A stretch of DNA of 64,000 nt, taken from assembly GCA_018873245.2 (NCBI GenBank), contig JAEMBT020000009.1:18507337-18571336 (forward strand). Reading direction: 5' to 3'. Of the stretch, positions 11,336 to 24,026 are shown in pieces. The notes under the pieces were generated by a model, which made no database searches, was not told the origin of the DNA, and worked only from the letters and a program-made list of their open reading frames with translations. The translations under genes and the position numbers were made by a program. Position 1 is the stretch's first letter; the number at the start of each line of letters is the position of its first letter. The stretch comes from Archegozetes longisetosus. Lineage: Eukaryota > Arthropoda > Arachnida > Sarcoptiformes > Trhypochthoniidae.

Positions 11336-14300
11336 AAAAAGATTGACTTTAATTCGTATTTAAGCTGTAATTCGAGATCAATAAAGCAATAAATTTATTC
11401 AATTAAATTAACAATATCACACGAATGGCATAAATTGCGTAAATACTGTCAATTTTAATAAGATCTCTTTTTTAGCCAAGCAACTTAGGATTTGATAGCA
11501 TTTTCACAAAAACAGATACAAAAAATTAAAAGTTTTGATAAAAATTCTAACTTCAAGAAAATTGGGGCTTAAATTGAACGAGTTTCAGAGCTGCTTAAGT
11601 TTTTAGAAATTCAGAAAGTCTATCCCTTCAGCATTGAATTTTGACAAAGCATAGTTTGAAATATTTTTGATCACAATCGCTAAAGATATGAGCAAAAGAT
11701 AATTAATTCATAAGATCGCATTTCTACGCAACTTTTTTCTAAAATAATTATCGAGCTTTTGAAGTGGTTGAAACGATAACATTGCTCAATCATAAATAGG
11801 TTTGCACTAAATTTTCGTTTCATTATTGAATGTTTTATGGCTTTTTTGAAGTTATTCTTCGTGAAACTGGTTCTCAATTATTGTTATCATCTTATCTATA
11901 GTTTTGAATTTCGCCCACATTTTAAGGTCACAACTTTCACATTTCATATCGAATGAAAGCGCCTTTCAAATTAAGTTAATTGTTGTAACGACTTCTACTG
12001 TAATTAAATTGATCGTTTAGACGTGTCAAAACTTACACTATTTTAGAGCTTGTGTTCAATAGTTTTCAATTAACACGCTTCATTTCTATCGAATGACAAA
12101 TTTACTTTCTCAACAGTTCTGTAATCGATAGGAGCCTTCTATTTGAGCACATAATAAATATTATATACGAGTCCTTATCATAAGTCAATTATTTGATTGT
12201 CATTCGAAATATCTCTAAAATTGAGGTGTGGTATGAGATGAGCTCAATCGTAAAGATCGGATAGTCTGTTACAACCTCTGTTGAATCAAACATTAGCGAA
12301 GGTTAAGCACAAATAACTTTATTTAAATTGGATAATGGCTAATAAACATTGAGGTAAATCCAGTATCGTAATTAGAGTAACTCATCAAATGAGTAAATCC
12401 TAATAAATTGAGTTCAAATGACAACGCTGTACGTGAAAAGAGGTATAATTATAATAAGTTATTAGATGAGCTGCTTATCTTACTTTTAAGTAAATAATCT
12501 GATTGCTTAGAAATTCGATAACGCTATTTCGCTAAATGTAAGCATGCCTTAACTTTTACATATTTTAGTACAGATATAACTTGATACTTTCTGCACAATC
12601 ACTGTTAGCTTCGAACTACTCAATTGAGTCATTTGATCTAAAACGGGACTCAGCCAATTTTCAAGTTATTTTATAAAAAATACAAAATTTTGGTTATTCA
12701 TAGAATCCGTTCTACAAAATGCAATTCATTAACACATTGATCGTTTTTTTATCAACTGATTTTTCACAAACCAAACAATAGACAAGTAAATTATAGTAAT
12801 ACTGATCTGATTTGCACCGATTCTGTGCAATAATTGATTATTTGCATCAAATCTTTTGTTTGAGTGATTGCCATAAATTGTAACTGGAATAATAGTCGTT
12901 TGTTACAAAGAGGGTGAGGTCTAACGAGTTATTACAAAAGGAATTTACGATTAATTATGCAATTTCACTTTCTTATTCGGTGATTAAAATGCAAGTTTAT
13001 CACAAATATTTTCCTGATATTCTCAAAATTATGCATACGTTTGTTTTTTGTATGAGAAGCTTAGTGAAAAAAACAGAGAAAACTAACCTAACCTATTTTT
13101 GAATGGAAAAATATTTAAATTAGCTTATTTTTAGTTAGAGTTGTGTTTCAGCCTAAACTGAGTCAATGGCCAATAACGAACCCAATACTGTATTTAGCTC
13201 TTTTTTCTTAATGATTCAAAGCTTTAAAAGTGTTTTAAATTAGAAATAGATTAGACAAAAATTTGTCAACTTTAAGTAATTTAATGGCTTAAACGTCAAC
13301 TGAAACTAACACTCCGAACTGTGGAATCACTTAAATAATCTACTATTATATCTTTAATTTGTGTTAATACGAATCATTCTTTCTGTTTGTTTCAAATACA
13401 ACTCATTGATTTCTAGATTTTATTATTTGTTCAGTTTCAGTTTGGAATACACGATGTTTGAAAAGCATTGTACTGAGTGTTTAGAGCTCAACATAAGGGC
13501 AGAGCAAATCAAATTTTATCAGGTTAAATATTTTATGGACATGTCTTGATAAAACAATTTGATCATATTACAAAGGATTTTGAATAAATCACTAAGATGT
13601 AGACAACGATGTACACTAAAATCCAATTTCGGCTTAATATTATCAATAGATATCCTTAGTAAAGGAATTGGTATCTATTTTACTTCAGCTCTTATACAAG
13701 GTTAACTCTTGAAAAGAGTCATATTCAACATTTAAATATTACCATAAAGGGTACAAATATTCAAACGAAGCGAATACGATTGCCTTAGGCTGCAGTTTCA
13801 ACAAATCCTCTAACCGCGGAAGGTTATCATTTTTCACAAATAGTTCACCTCGTGAACCATCCTCTGGTGGCCTTAGTTCAAGTGATCATGTCACAGATTC
13901 GCATAATTGAAAACTGAATTTATGTAACAGACTCTGTGAAAAATGTGAACTTTGAATCGTTGTAAAAGGAGTGCATCTCATTTGAATTTGATGAAAATGG
14001 TACCACAAGATATATTAAGGTCGATTAATATTTTTGACAAAAGAAGAAACACTGCTCGTGACATTATTTTATTAAGAACACTTAATGATCTTGAAATTTT
14101 GACCTGCAATAGACTCCTATTTTATAGAAATGTGAAAATTCAACAAATACTTTTTGGCTAGAGCTAGAACATTTTTTAAAGTTATCGTGTAATCCGTCTG
14201 TACGCAATCTTTTTCTTTCCCCTCAAGCATTGCTCAATCTTAATGTAGTTTTGGTACAATGTTCGTGGAATTCGGTTGCGATGTGTTCTTTTTATAACAA

Positions 14301-17300
14301 TCGAAAGTACAGACTTGCCAAAGAGTCTATCTTACAAATTGGGTTTTCAATTATCTGAATTTGCGACACGATCACATGAACTAAGGCTGTGATATTCGCT
14401 TGTTTATTGTGAGGTGAAATAACATGAATTGCGCTTTAGAGCAGTTGAAAATGCTTCAGCTCTACCCTAATGAATATTAAGCTAATGACAATTTGATTGT
14501 GATTGCGTATCAGTACTTCATTAATAAAGAGAAATAAAACCTGTTTGTCGGCAGAGTAAAAAAGCAGTTATAAGAAATAAAAGGAAATCATTAACTGATT
14601 GTTATTAAAACAAATTATGGTAAAAATATATTGTTCATTATATGCTTATTTGCTTCAATCATAATCTGATAGTTTGTGAAAAATACATTAACGGATTGCA
14701 TAACAATTAAATTACGCAACATCGTAAAGAGAAGGAAAGTATTTTCATAACTCATAATAAATCACAATCTTTCAAATTTGATGCATCAATTTGTGCGCTA
14801 ATACCGTTTATTAACCAATTCATAAATGATTTGTTGTAACAAACGATAAGCATAACAACTGATAAGAACGATTAAAGTGAACATTGAAAACGATTAAATG
14901 CTATACAGTTATTGAAAGTAGAATGTGATGCAATAGTTATAGACATTTTTCAGGAATGTGTTCAGTAAGTGGTAGTCGTGGTCAAACTTCATTCAGACTG
15001 AGTTTAATATTCTGTTTAGTATTCTGTAATCGTTTGTGATGCCCTAATTTCTGTCGACTGAGTCGAACCCGTTAATTACTATATTAAATAAATTATAAGT
15101 TATGAACAAATAATTGAAAGTTCTTCTCCGTTATTTATGGTGTGGAGCATACGATCACATGACTGATCGTTAATATTTATAAAATTAAATAGAGATGAGC
15201 AAATTTAAATAATAATGTCCGACTATTGTTTTATTCTGACTAACCTATTGTTTAAAGACAAACCTTAAGGTGACACCAACAGATATGTCGGAATAGTGAT
15301 TATTTCAAACTGCACTTCAATTTACGAAACATCAATTATGGGATACATCATAGCGATGTTGCGGCAATCGCAATTATAGCCTCATTTTATTTAATAATTA
15401 AACTCAACTAATAGTCCATTGTTTGTCATAACCGTAATGAAAATAGTGCTTTAATTCGCATTTGTCGTAGCAATTTACCAAATTTCAATTATATTGCAGT
15501 ACAAATTGATTTTAAAGAGGGAAAATAGTCAGTTTAATCAATGTTTTGCGAATAAGTTCTGGTTAGGTTTCCAACAATTCCATATCAATGTCAACATTTC
15601 ATACATTTATTTCAATTGCTTTAAGTGAAACCAGGCTTTGAAAATAACAGCATTTTATGGATTATTAAATAAAATAGAGTAAACTTAGTTTTCAAAAATT
15701 GTTATATTATATTGTATGCCTGAACCACAAGAGCTTTTGTGATAGTTTTATTGAATTACGGTTTCGAGAAAATCAATATTTGAACCATAAATCCATTGTA
15801 CATTTTCAATAACAAAGAGATTTATTCATACTGGACGTGTTGACAATCAAACGAGAAAGCTGTCATTTTCACTCGAACCGCGCTTGGTTAGAGTGGCCAA
15901 ACTTATTTTCTATATCTGTGATTCACTCAAATCACAGATCAAACAAGCGATAGATACTGAACTAATCAAATTTTCAAATCGTTTGCATTTAATTATTAGG
16001 GCAGTTCTCTAACAAATAACACATAAACAGTGATAAGAATCTGCTAATTATAAGCAGGTATAATGTCTCAAACTTAAGAAATGATTCAAATTTATTCAAT
16101 GAATAAAATGAAAAACTTCTTTGTTTTCAAATATTGTTAAATTCAAATTCATTAAAATGGGTTTGAAAATGATTACCACTGAAACGATCACAATCATAAT
16201 GATTTTGACCGAATTGAGACTCGGCTAAATTATCATTTTGACCGAATTTCATGATCATTCTATTGCCGACCTTCAAGTCAAATTCACGATATATTTTAGT
16301 TTTAATTATCAGTCAAATAGAGAAACAGGGCTACAAAAAGTGCGGCACATAGCTGCACAAAAACACCCAAATTAATATTAAATGCCAAAAAGAAAACATT
16401 ACAATAAGTGAAACAATGGACAATTACTTTAAAGATAAATAGAGGTACTGTAGTTTAAGTTTTCTGGTCGGATAATACTCTTCAAATTGAAATATATCAC
16501 TATCTTTTAGTGAATAAATGTATCATTTATTTCAAGGCGTTTGTCTAAACCTTAACCAAATTTATAGATTTTATTCTGTATTTTTGAAAAACAAGTTAAA
16601 TTCGATAGAGCCGTACCGTATAATCATTTCGCGAACGATACTGTTACTCATTTAAAAATGTTTGTGTTATTATCTTATGATTACCAAAAGCCTTGGGAAC
16701 TGTCAAATTTTCAATATTGAAAAGCGTATGAATAGACAAATATTACGTTATTGTTATATGATTATACGTTTGTAATTGCGTTAAAGATTCAAAATGATTT
16801 GAGCACTTCACAAAAGTATAGTTGAGTTGAATAATTGTATTGATTTGGCTGAACATAATACTGCGATCATATTAAGCCAATTATGAAACAAATAAATGTT
16901 TCGCTTCTTGTTTCATTCAAAACAAATCATTATTTTAAGTAAATATAGTCCATTCAAATAAAAAGTTGGTAGTTTAGGTCAAGTTGTGGGCTCTTCTTTT
17001 CAAGCCAGATCAATTTGAAACTATTAAAAATTGATGCGATACCACGAATATTTCATATACGACTTTTCTCACTATTGCGTCAGTCGTTCAAATAATTTTG
17101 TATTTTGTTTGAATGAAATGATAATTGTTTTAACTAAACAATAAGTGAAGATCGCAGTAATGGATTCAACACTAGAAAAGATTGAGTTTGATTTGAGAGC
17201 AGCCACATTCTCTATACTGATTTGCTACAATTGTGGGCTTATCTGAGATTGTCGAATGAGTGCCTTAGTTTGTATGAGTTTGAGTGACTAAATTAGTTTC

Positions 17301-18990
17301 AACCTATTAATTACGCAGCAAATCATAATTTCATCAATTCGTCAATCAATGAGGAAATGTGTTTGGAGTCTGAGTTTTTTAACTATTGAGTTCACATAAC
17401 TATTCATAAAAGATAAAACAATTGACATTCTATTAATACGAGAACATTCAATAACTTCATAACAATAAAAGATAATAAAAAATGTCGTCAGTACTAATGG
17501 CTATTATATAATATTGTGATGTGAGACACGAATATATTATTATTTTCGCTTAATATCATATCTAAGCCTTACATAATAGACTGACGTGTAGGAAACCAAT
17601 ATAATTATCTTATGACAAATTTGATGTTATGAGTATATCAATTAGGCTGACCGTTATATTGATTCACTCGTAATTATATACAAGTTGTAGAGATCCTCAA
17701 ACATTCAAATTACGAAAGGTTTAATAGAAAAAATCAACTTAAATATTCAGTAATCGATGTCACTCATAGATCGACTTCATATTAAACTCTTATTGAACTT
17801 TTCAAGACCAAATTACTAAAGTTTATAAATAATGACACTTTTGCCCTTTGTGCACTGAAATGCATTGTTGACTGAGTGCGTTTCTTACATGTGCAAATAT
17901 TCATAGTTGAATCTAAAACTTATTTTGAACCCAATTCGTAAGTGACTCTAAAAGCACTGATTTGTCATGTGATGACAAGAGTTGGTTCATTTTTTGAGAT
18001 AACTGAAAACATTTTATAGACAGCAAATTTAGTTAAGACAAATTTGAAAACTAAGGCTTTTAGCATGCGATTTATTGTAATGTTGAGACTATAAAATTAG
18101 AATTTTTGCGACTGCCATTATACAGTCTCACTACTATAATGTGTTCAAATTACAACGGAAAGAAGGCCAACAAATAGATGATTGCAGTGCAACTAATTCA
18201 TATAAGTCGTTACGAAACTCCATCTACTATTACTTTTATTACTGAGTCGTCTTTAATTGTCTTTATTATAGTGACTCAGAAACAAGTCCTCCGCATGACT
18301 TGAGGGCATTTAAAGACAGCTATCTTTCAAAAGTTTGTGAGATTTGGACGCATAACAATAGGCAAAACAAGTGAAAGTTATTCAGTATTTGATTAAGTGC
18401 TTGGCCTCAATTCTAATACTGCATCACTTTTTGTTTTTTATTCAAATAACGAGATTTAGTAATAAGTTTGAAAACGGCATATGACCTATGACGAGATGAA
18501 CCGCAACTATTAGCAAACACTGAATCTGCCAATTTTTGTCTATTGTTTTGAGCAGTGCTCACTCACTACCATATATAGTGGCGTATTTGGCTCTCTGTTG
18601 ATGATTTTGCTTGTTTTAATTGACATATTGTGAAGTAGCATTAAGCCATTTGATTAGTTTTATCTCTTATGTTCTCATAGCTTAAGAAATGTTCACTTAG
18701 CTAAAAGTCGTGAATACATAGCACACAACCACCAAATGTGGATCACTTTATTTGATTATTCTCGTTTCCCCTCTTTTCCCCCAAAGCATTATATCCCTCA
18801 CAAAAACTTTCTCTCACTATCAACTATGAAAGGAGGGAACAGTCTGAAAGGTCACCTCATTGTTGGCCACTTCGCTCGTGGTATTATGCGATAGATAGAG
18901 AGAGTTATGCAGAGATAATAAAAAATTGGTCAATACCCACTTTTGCTCGGTTTAAAACCTATCATATTTTTATAGTTGGGGAGCGGCCTG
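11336..18990. other. Gene-poor region with two weak candidate exons
   Basis: No complete gene is visible over 7.6 kb. A minus-strand stretch at 13739-13879 is listed separately. On the plus strand, 13439-13520 is bounded by a good pyrimidine-tract acceptor (TTCAGTTTCAG) and a GT, and reads open (contains MFEKHCTECLELNIRAEQ). It could be an isolated exon, but nothing joins to it. The 210-base plus frame at 13952-14161 has no recognisable motif. Otherwise I see only AT-rich spacer. Confidence 0.45.
13739..13879 (-). other. Candidate orphan coding exon or gene remnant
   Basis: This GC-richer patch reads open on the minus strand for 46 codons with protein-like composition: Pro, Asp, Glu and Lys are balanced (for example PPEDGSRGELFVKNDNLPRL), unlike the Ile/Leu/Phe-rich chance frames nearby. 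An AG acceptor precedes GCCACCAGAGG, and a GTAATA donor lies just before the stop at 13739-13741. I cannot find partner exons or name the family. It may be an internal exon of an unseen gene, a pseudogene fragment or chance. Confidence 0.25.
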
Positions 18991-18993
18991 TCG

Positions 18994-19025
18994 TATATAA
19001 AATGTTTTCGGTCAGCACTACTTCA
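18994..19025 (+). promoter_or_regulatory. Putative TATA box and start site of the cuticle-like gene
   Basis: TATATAAA at 18994-19001 stands in a locally GC-richer stretch about 140 bases before the start codon at 19143. Possible initiator sequences (TCAGCA near 19012, TTCAAT near 19023) lie 20-30 bases downstream. Spacing and position fit a TATA-type core promoter for a strongly expressed structural protein gene. The exact start site is inferred. Confidence 0.5.
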
Positions 19026-19142
19026 ATGACAGTCCGAGAGTGATCGCTGGATTAAGCATATAATCATTACTTTCGTTATATTTAAGACGAGTATCACTTG
19101 TTCAGTGAGTCAGTTCAACCCATAGTAAATACGGAATTCGAG

Positions 19143-20467
19143 ATGAAGTGTTTTTTGGTAAGGTATTTGGATAACTCATTCGGTAGTTGTGTTCGATCGT
19201 GCCCTAAGTAGTACTCGGCCGTAGGACTTCATATTTTACGAGATTTGATTTTGCAAACTTGCTTCACAATTTTAAGCAATAATCTAAAATTTGGTTAATT
19301 TGATGTGAAGCAAGTTTTAAGTATTGATGTAAAACTTTGTTCATTTCTAACAATTGATGACTTTGTGGATTATTTCAGAACGTCTATGAATGGTTGATCG
19401 CGATTTAGTTCAATTTAATGATTAAGAACTAACTTTGAAACATTTGTTGCAAAAAACGTATATTTTATCTGAATTAAATCTGTAGGTCTTAAGTTTGGTT
19501 GTTGTAGCCTATGGTCAAAAAGATGCGTTGGCTCTCTTTAAAGGCAAAAGTGCATTGAGTGAAGTTCAATTAGAAACAGCAGAAACGGGTTACGCACCAG
19601 TGGCTCATTACGACGACCACGGAGCTCATGGTTATGGATCTTATGGCAAGAAAGTTGATGACTATGGCAGTTATGGTCATTTGAATAAAGGTAGTGTTAG
19701 ATTTACTACGTTAATTTCTATTATGATCAATTTTTGTAACTCAATTTTTAAAATATACATCATATTAGGTTATAAGAACTATTACGGAGACAGTGGCTAT
19801 GGAAGTCATGGTATGTTTGTTTCATATTATAACTAATGAAGTGTTTTATTTCAAATGCAAACTAAACATTCGGACTAAACTTAGGTCTGAACAAGTATTC
19901 TGATTACCACGATTCTGACCATTACGGCTCAAAGAATGGTCATCACGGAAACCAATATGACTCAGGACTTTGGTCGCGTAATCGCGGATATGGTTATGAA
20001 AAGGTAAGGAGTTCTAGATAAAGTATTTCTAATCGTTGAAGCGTAAGAGCAACATTGATATTTTCACTTTGTTACTCGAAAAGCATTACGCGTATGATAA
20101 AGAATTAGCAACATCTAAACACGCTGGATCTTATGGAGCTCATAACTCCCATTATGGAGCTCACGATCATTCAGGACACAAAGGACTGTCATCTTATGAT
20201 AAGTATGGTCACAACAAATATGGTGCAAATTCAGGCCATGAAAATAGTGATTACGGCAAATATGGACATTTGTTGAGCTCTTATGGCAACCACGGTTATG
20301 GAAATTCAGCTCATACCCAAGCTGTACCTGTGTACCACGCACCAGCCACAACTACTGTATATCATACAACTGCTCCTGTTTATCACGCAGTACCAGCTCC
20401 TGCGTATCCTGCAGTTCCTGCACACGGCGACCACTACGGATCTGGTCATGGCGTCACTTATTATTAG
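19143..20467 (+). CDS. Secreted Gly/Tyr/His-rich cuticle-like structural protein
   Basis: Model: join(19143..19157, 19486..19690, 19769..19810, 19885..20003, 20084..20467), 254 aa, all junctions in phase. The 5-codon first exon joins to exon 2 to give the signal peptide MKCFLVLSLVVVAYG. The mature protein is low complexity: repeated GYG, GSYG, HYG and SGHG units rich in Tyr, His and Gly. A Pro/Ala/Val/Tyr-rich tail follows, with PVYHAPA- and PAYPAVPA-like motifs, ending in Tyr-Tyr. Such composition is known from arthropod cuticular and other extracellular structural proteins, where Tyr and His take part in cross-linking. Exon 3 codes for only 14 residues, and exons 2, 3 and 4 meet at identical split Gly codons (G|GT), which suggests growth by exon duplication. 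No RR-type chitin-binding domain is visible, so 'cuticle protein' is an inference. A silk-, eggshell- or gland-type structural protein is possible. Confidence 0.85.
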
Positions 20468-20569
20468 GCTAGAGGAAACAACTGTTTTATAGGAAGAGCA
20501 CACTTTGTTTTGTCTAAAAATGAATCAATCAAACCATTTCTCCCAACATTGAAAGTCACAAATGTTTTA

Positions 20570-20575
20570 AATAAA
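20570..20575 (+). terminator. Poly(A) signal of the cuticle-like gene
   Basis: AATAAA lies 103 bases after the stop codon at 20467, a normal 3' UTR distance. Confidence 0.55.
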
Positions 20576-23500
20576 TGAAAACTATATTCTGACGATCTAT
20601 ATATTTATAAGGAAAACAGAATTTCATTTTTACAACTATTTTAGCTAACATTTTAAATTTTTAAATATTCACTCATATTAATAATTATGACTTTTTGTTA
20701 TTATTTAAACAAATATACATATATTTAAAGAAACTTTTGTTATTTTTTCTAATTGAACAAGTTTGAAAGTTTTGTCCATATATTATTATTATTATTATCA
20801 TAAGTGCATGTATTGATATTCCATAATTTCGTGCCGGATTTAATGCCTAAAAGTGAGACTTTATGCGAACAATTTTGGAAACTATCCAATACAACAAATC
20901 ATAACTAAAACCAATTTGTTTATTTATTTTGCTTGAAAGCTAAGGAAAATTCAAATAAAACCTTTTGTTATCCCGTTTTAATAATGAAAAATAGTCTTAA
21001 ATTTAAAGGAAAACGTCTACAATTAAATGGGTTAATAGAGACGAATTGTGATAACGTGAGCGCTAATCTTGCGAGTGTTTGGATGCTTTACTAAACATTA
21101 ATTACTACATATACTAACGACTTCCTACAGTCAGTTATTCACTCGTACTTTAAGGATAGTTTTTGATCAATTTTTTTATTTCTATTGTTTTTTCTTTTTA
21201 ATTGTCTTATGCTTGAAACGAATCGTGATTAAATGCTATTTTAATAGAAGTGATATTGTATTAGAGTTAAAGTATAGCACTACTATAACAAATATAGTTT
21301 CATTTAGATAACAATTTTTTCGGCTCGCCATAAGCTAGAAGTTCGTGCAGCTATCGAGCAGTTTTCAAAGCTTTCACAAAGTTTAGTACTGTTTTAAACG
21401 ACTTGAAAACTTGATACAAAGCTTACGCAACATGTCAACGTGTTTATCAAAGCTTTGTTTTGTTTATTTGACTCAATTTTTTAATTAAGTTGTGCTGAGA
21501 ACCCGATTATTTAATCCGGCCAACATCTCGAACACTACCAGCAGAACGATCAACAGATTAACACTTTGACGAAGAGATCATATTTATAGAGTAGAATTGG
21601 TGGTAAAGCAGTCAAATCGTTGGCAAACTAAACTTAGATCTAGTAGTTTTGTTACGTGACAAAAGAAGCATCTGTCATACTGAAAAATATGAACATTTGA
21701 TAATCTGGAAATGATCTCTGATTCAATTTTAGGGTAATATATAATTTAAGACTTGTTTTAAGAAGTGATAAAAAGTGGTTCAATTGATTAATAGGTACGA
21801 ATTGTTCATTAGACCAAGTAGTTAGTGGAGATGACTTGTAGTCGATCTCATATATCTAGTTCATAGCGGAGATGTCCTGATCGTTATGACTTTGAACAAA
21901 GTTACCTTGTTCGAAGTGACGGCGATCAATACTTGGCAGATTATACTTTGTCAAAGCATAATTGGCCATTGGTGTGGGGCAATTGGTGTGGGGCAAAAAC
22001 AGAGGTCATTCTCAGTGTTGCGAAACAAAGCGAATGTATAGTTATTTTGTGGCAGTACGCACAATCAATTTGCATATTATTTAAAATGAGATTCGCTATT
22101 CGATTCTTATTGTTAAAAATCAAACTTATAATAATCATTATGCATAGTATCGAAAGCAATTTTATTTTTTGAACAATCATTTCAAATTTTTATATTATTC
22201 ACATGATTATTGAGATAATTCTTGAATTTTTTATACTTATAAACCAATTTGTATTATTAACAAAAGTGGACACTCACTTAATTTCAAATTTGATTATTGC
22301 GTAAAATGACTTTGATTATGTTCATACCATTAATAACTAACAAAACTTAGTATTTGTAAGTTTCAAAGCAAAAGTAAATAACGTACAAAACGCGATCTTA
22401 CTTAAAAAAAACAGTTTGCATCTTCAAATTGAATTGTTTATAATTGGTTTATTCTGCTAATGAGCTAAAATAGTATATTAAGTGATGAAAACAAGCTTAG
22501 CTTTAATTTTCGTTATCAAATCAAGTTGTCACTATAGAACTAGTTAAGCAATATGAGCACTGCTTTGTGTATGACAGTACCTCAATAAACATTTGTTGGA
22601 AAGTACCTCATCACTCATCACTCATCACTCATCACTCATCACTCATCACATTTCTCGGAAGGTGTTCAAAATTGAGTGCGAAATGTAAATAATAGGCTTA
22701 AACTGCAAATAACAATTAAACCGTAGAAGTTGATTTCGTCAATTGGACTACGCCTTTCACGAGAAGTGTTCTCGTTTGGATTGAGTAAACATTGTTGGTT
22801 CATCTAATGAAAAATCATTTTCAATTTTGCTTTCCATTGGATATCATGCTCGAGCATTACTCAATATATTTAATGCAATTGCAAATACTGAGAGCGTGTT
22901 TATATGTGTCTGTAATTTCAGAAAATATTGTAAACAAATCTACCATTTGATTATAAAAAAATAATGTTAAAGGATCTTATTTTAATGTAAGTTTAAGAAA
23001 ACTATTGCATTCTGGAGATCTATGTAAGGAAAAGGACATGATCAATGAGAATGCATTCAATTACTTCATCGATCATTCTTTAGTCAGATGAAGTCTATTG
23101 ATCGAAATCACTTTGAACGATCTTAAGTTTAGTCTGTTTCAACTCGAAAGATCAAGATGGGTTTATCGATGTAAGACTTTCCTGTATCTGATGTTTGCAA
23201 CTTGACTACAAAATCTAGTGACTGAAGTTATTTTCCGACAGCTTATTTTTCTTAAACTAAAAACCTGCAATGGACAGTTAGTCAGTCTTAACAGACACAA
23301 ACTGATTTTAGTTGCTGGAATAGGCATTTGTGAAGTCCTGTTATAGATAGTTATACAAACAGACAAATTAGGCTTTTAGTTACATACGCACAATCTCTAT
23401 TTTAGTTAGAATCGAATTTTAGCTAGATTTGAAGCCTTCAAAATAACATATATAAATGAATTAATTGAGGCTAAAACAATTATTAGGAACAAAGAAATAA

Positions 23501-23760
23501 CATTAAAATTGATTTTGTTTTTATAGTTTATCATTAAACAGATCTCTATTCGAAATAGTGTACAGAAAAGCAATTACATTTTTTCAGTAAGCCATTCATA
23601 AGTAATTAGATAAACTTGAATTTTTGAATAAAATTAAACCAAATGCGCCAAGTCATCATTGAGTATGAAAATTGATCGAAAATAGTGCATATATTATTAA
23701 TTGTATCCATATCAGTGTGTTTTCAATAGATACATGCTCATACTAAAGGCTTCAATGCAG
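20576..23760. other. Intergenic spacer upstream of the SLC12 gene
   Basis: No gene is seen. The overlapping frames at 21933-22180 on both strands lack motifs. The only structured element is the heptamer tandem repeat at 22607-22648. The promoter of the downstream SLC12 gene probably lies in the last part, but I see no clear core element. Confidence 0.5.
22607..22648. repeat. Tandem heptamer repeat (CTCATCA)6
   Basis: Six perfect head-to-tail copies of CTCATCA, a minisatellite-like tract likely to vary in copy number. Confidence 0.9.
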
Positions 23761-23807
23761 ATCGTATCAACTCTGAAAGTGTGGTGTTTCAACAATTACA
23801 ATCCATT

Positions 23808-24026
23808 ATGACTTTTACAAAAAGTAAGTAATTATTTGCATGTTCAATACCATCAATGCTGGCACTAAATTTGTGTTAAGGTAAAACTTTATTTTTGAAT
23901 AATTTACAAGTATATTAACTATATTTACATCTATTGATTGGCGATTAACTTACAATTTGAATTCTATAAAAGTTGATCTGAGTTACGAATTGTGTTTTAT
24001 TCTTAGCAATATTTAGAAATGCCTAA
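23808..24026 (+). other. Possible 5' exon and short upstream ORF of the SLC12 gene
   Basis: An ATG at 23808 is followed by a strong donor (AAAAA|GTAAGT, exon end 23823). A good acceptor (TTTTATTCTTAG) opens an exon at 24007, 12 bases before the SLC12 start. Joining the two gives an 11-codon upstream frame, MTFTKTIFRNA, whose TAA at 24024-24026 overlaps the first codons of the main frame. If this leader exists, the upstream frame would be expected to lower translation of the transporter. The splice is inferred from consensus sites alone. Confidence 0.4.
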
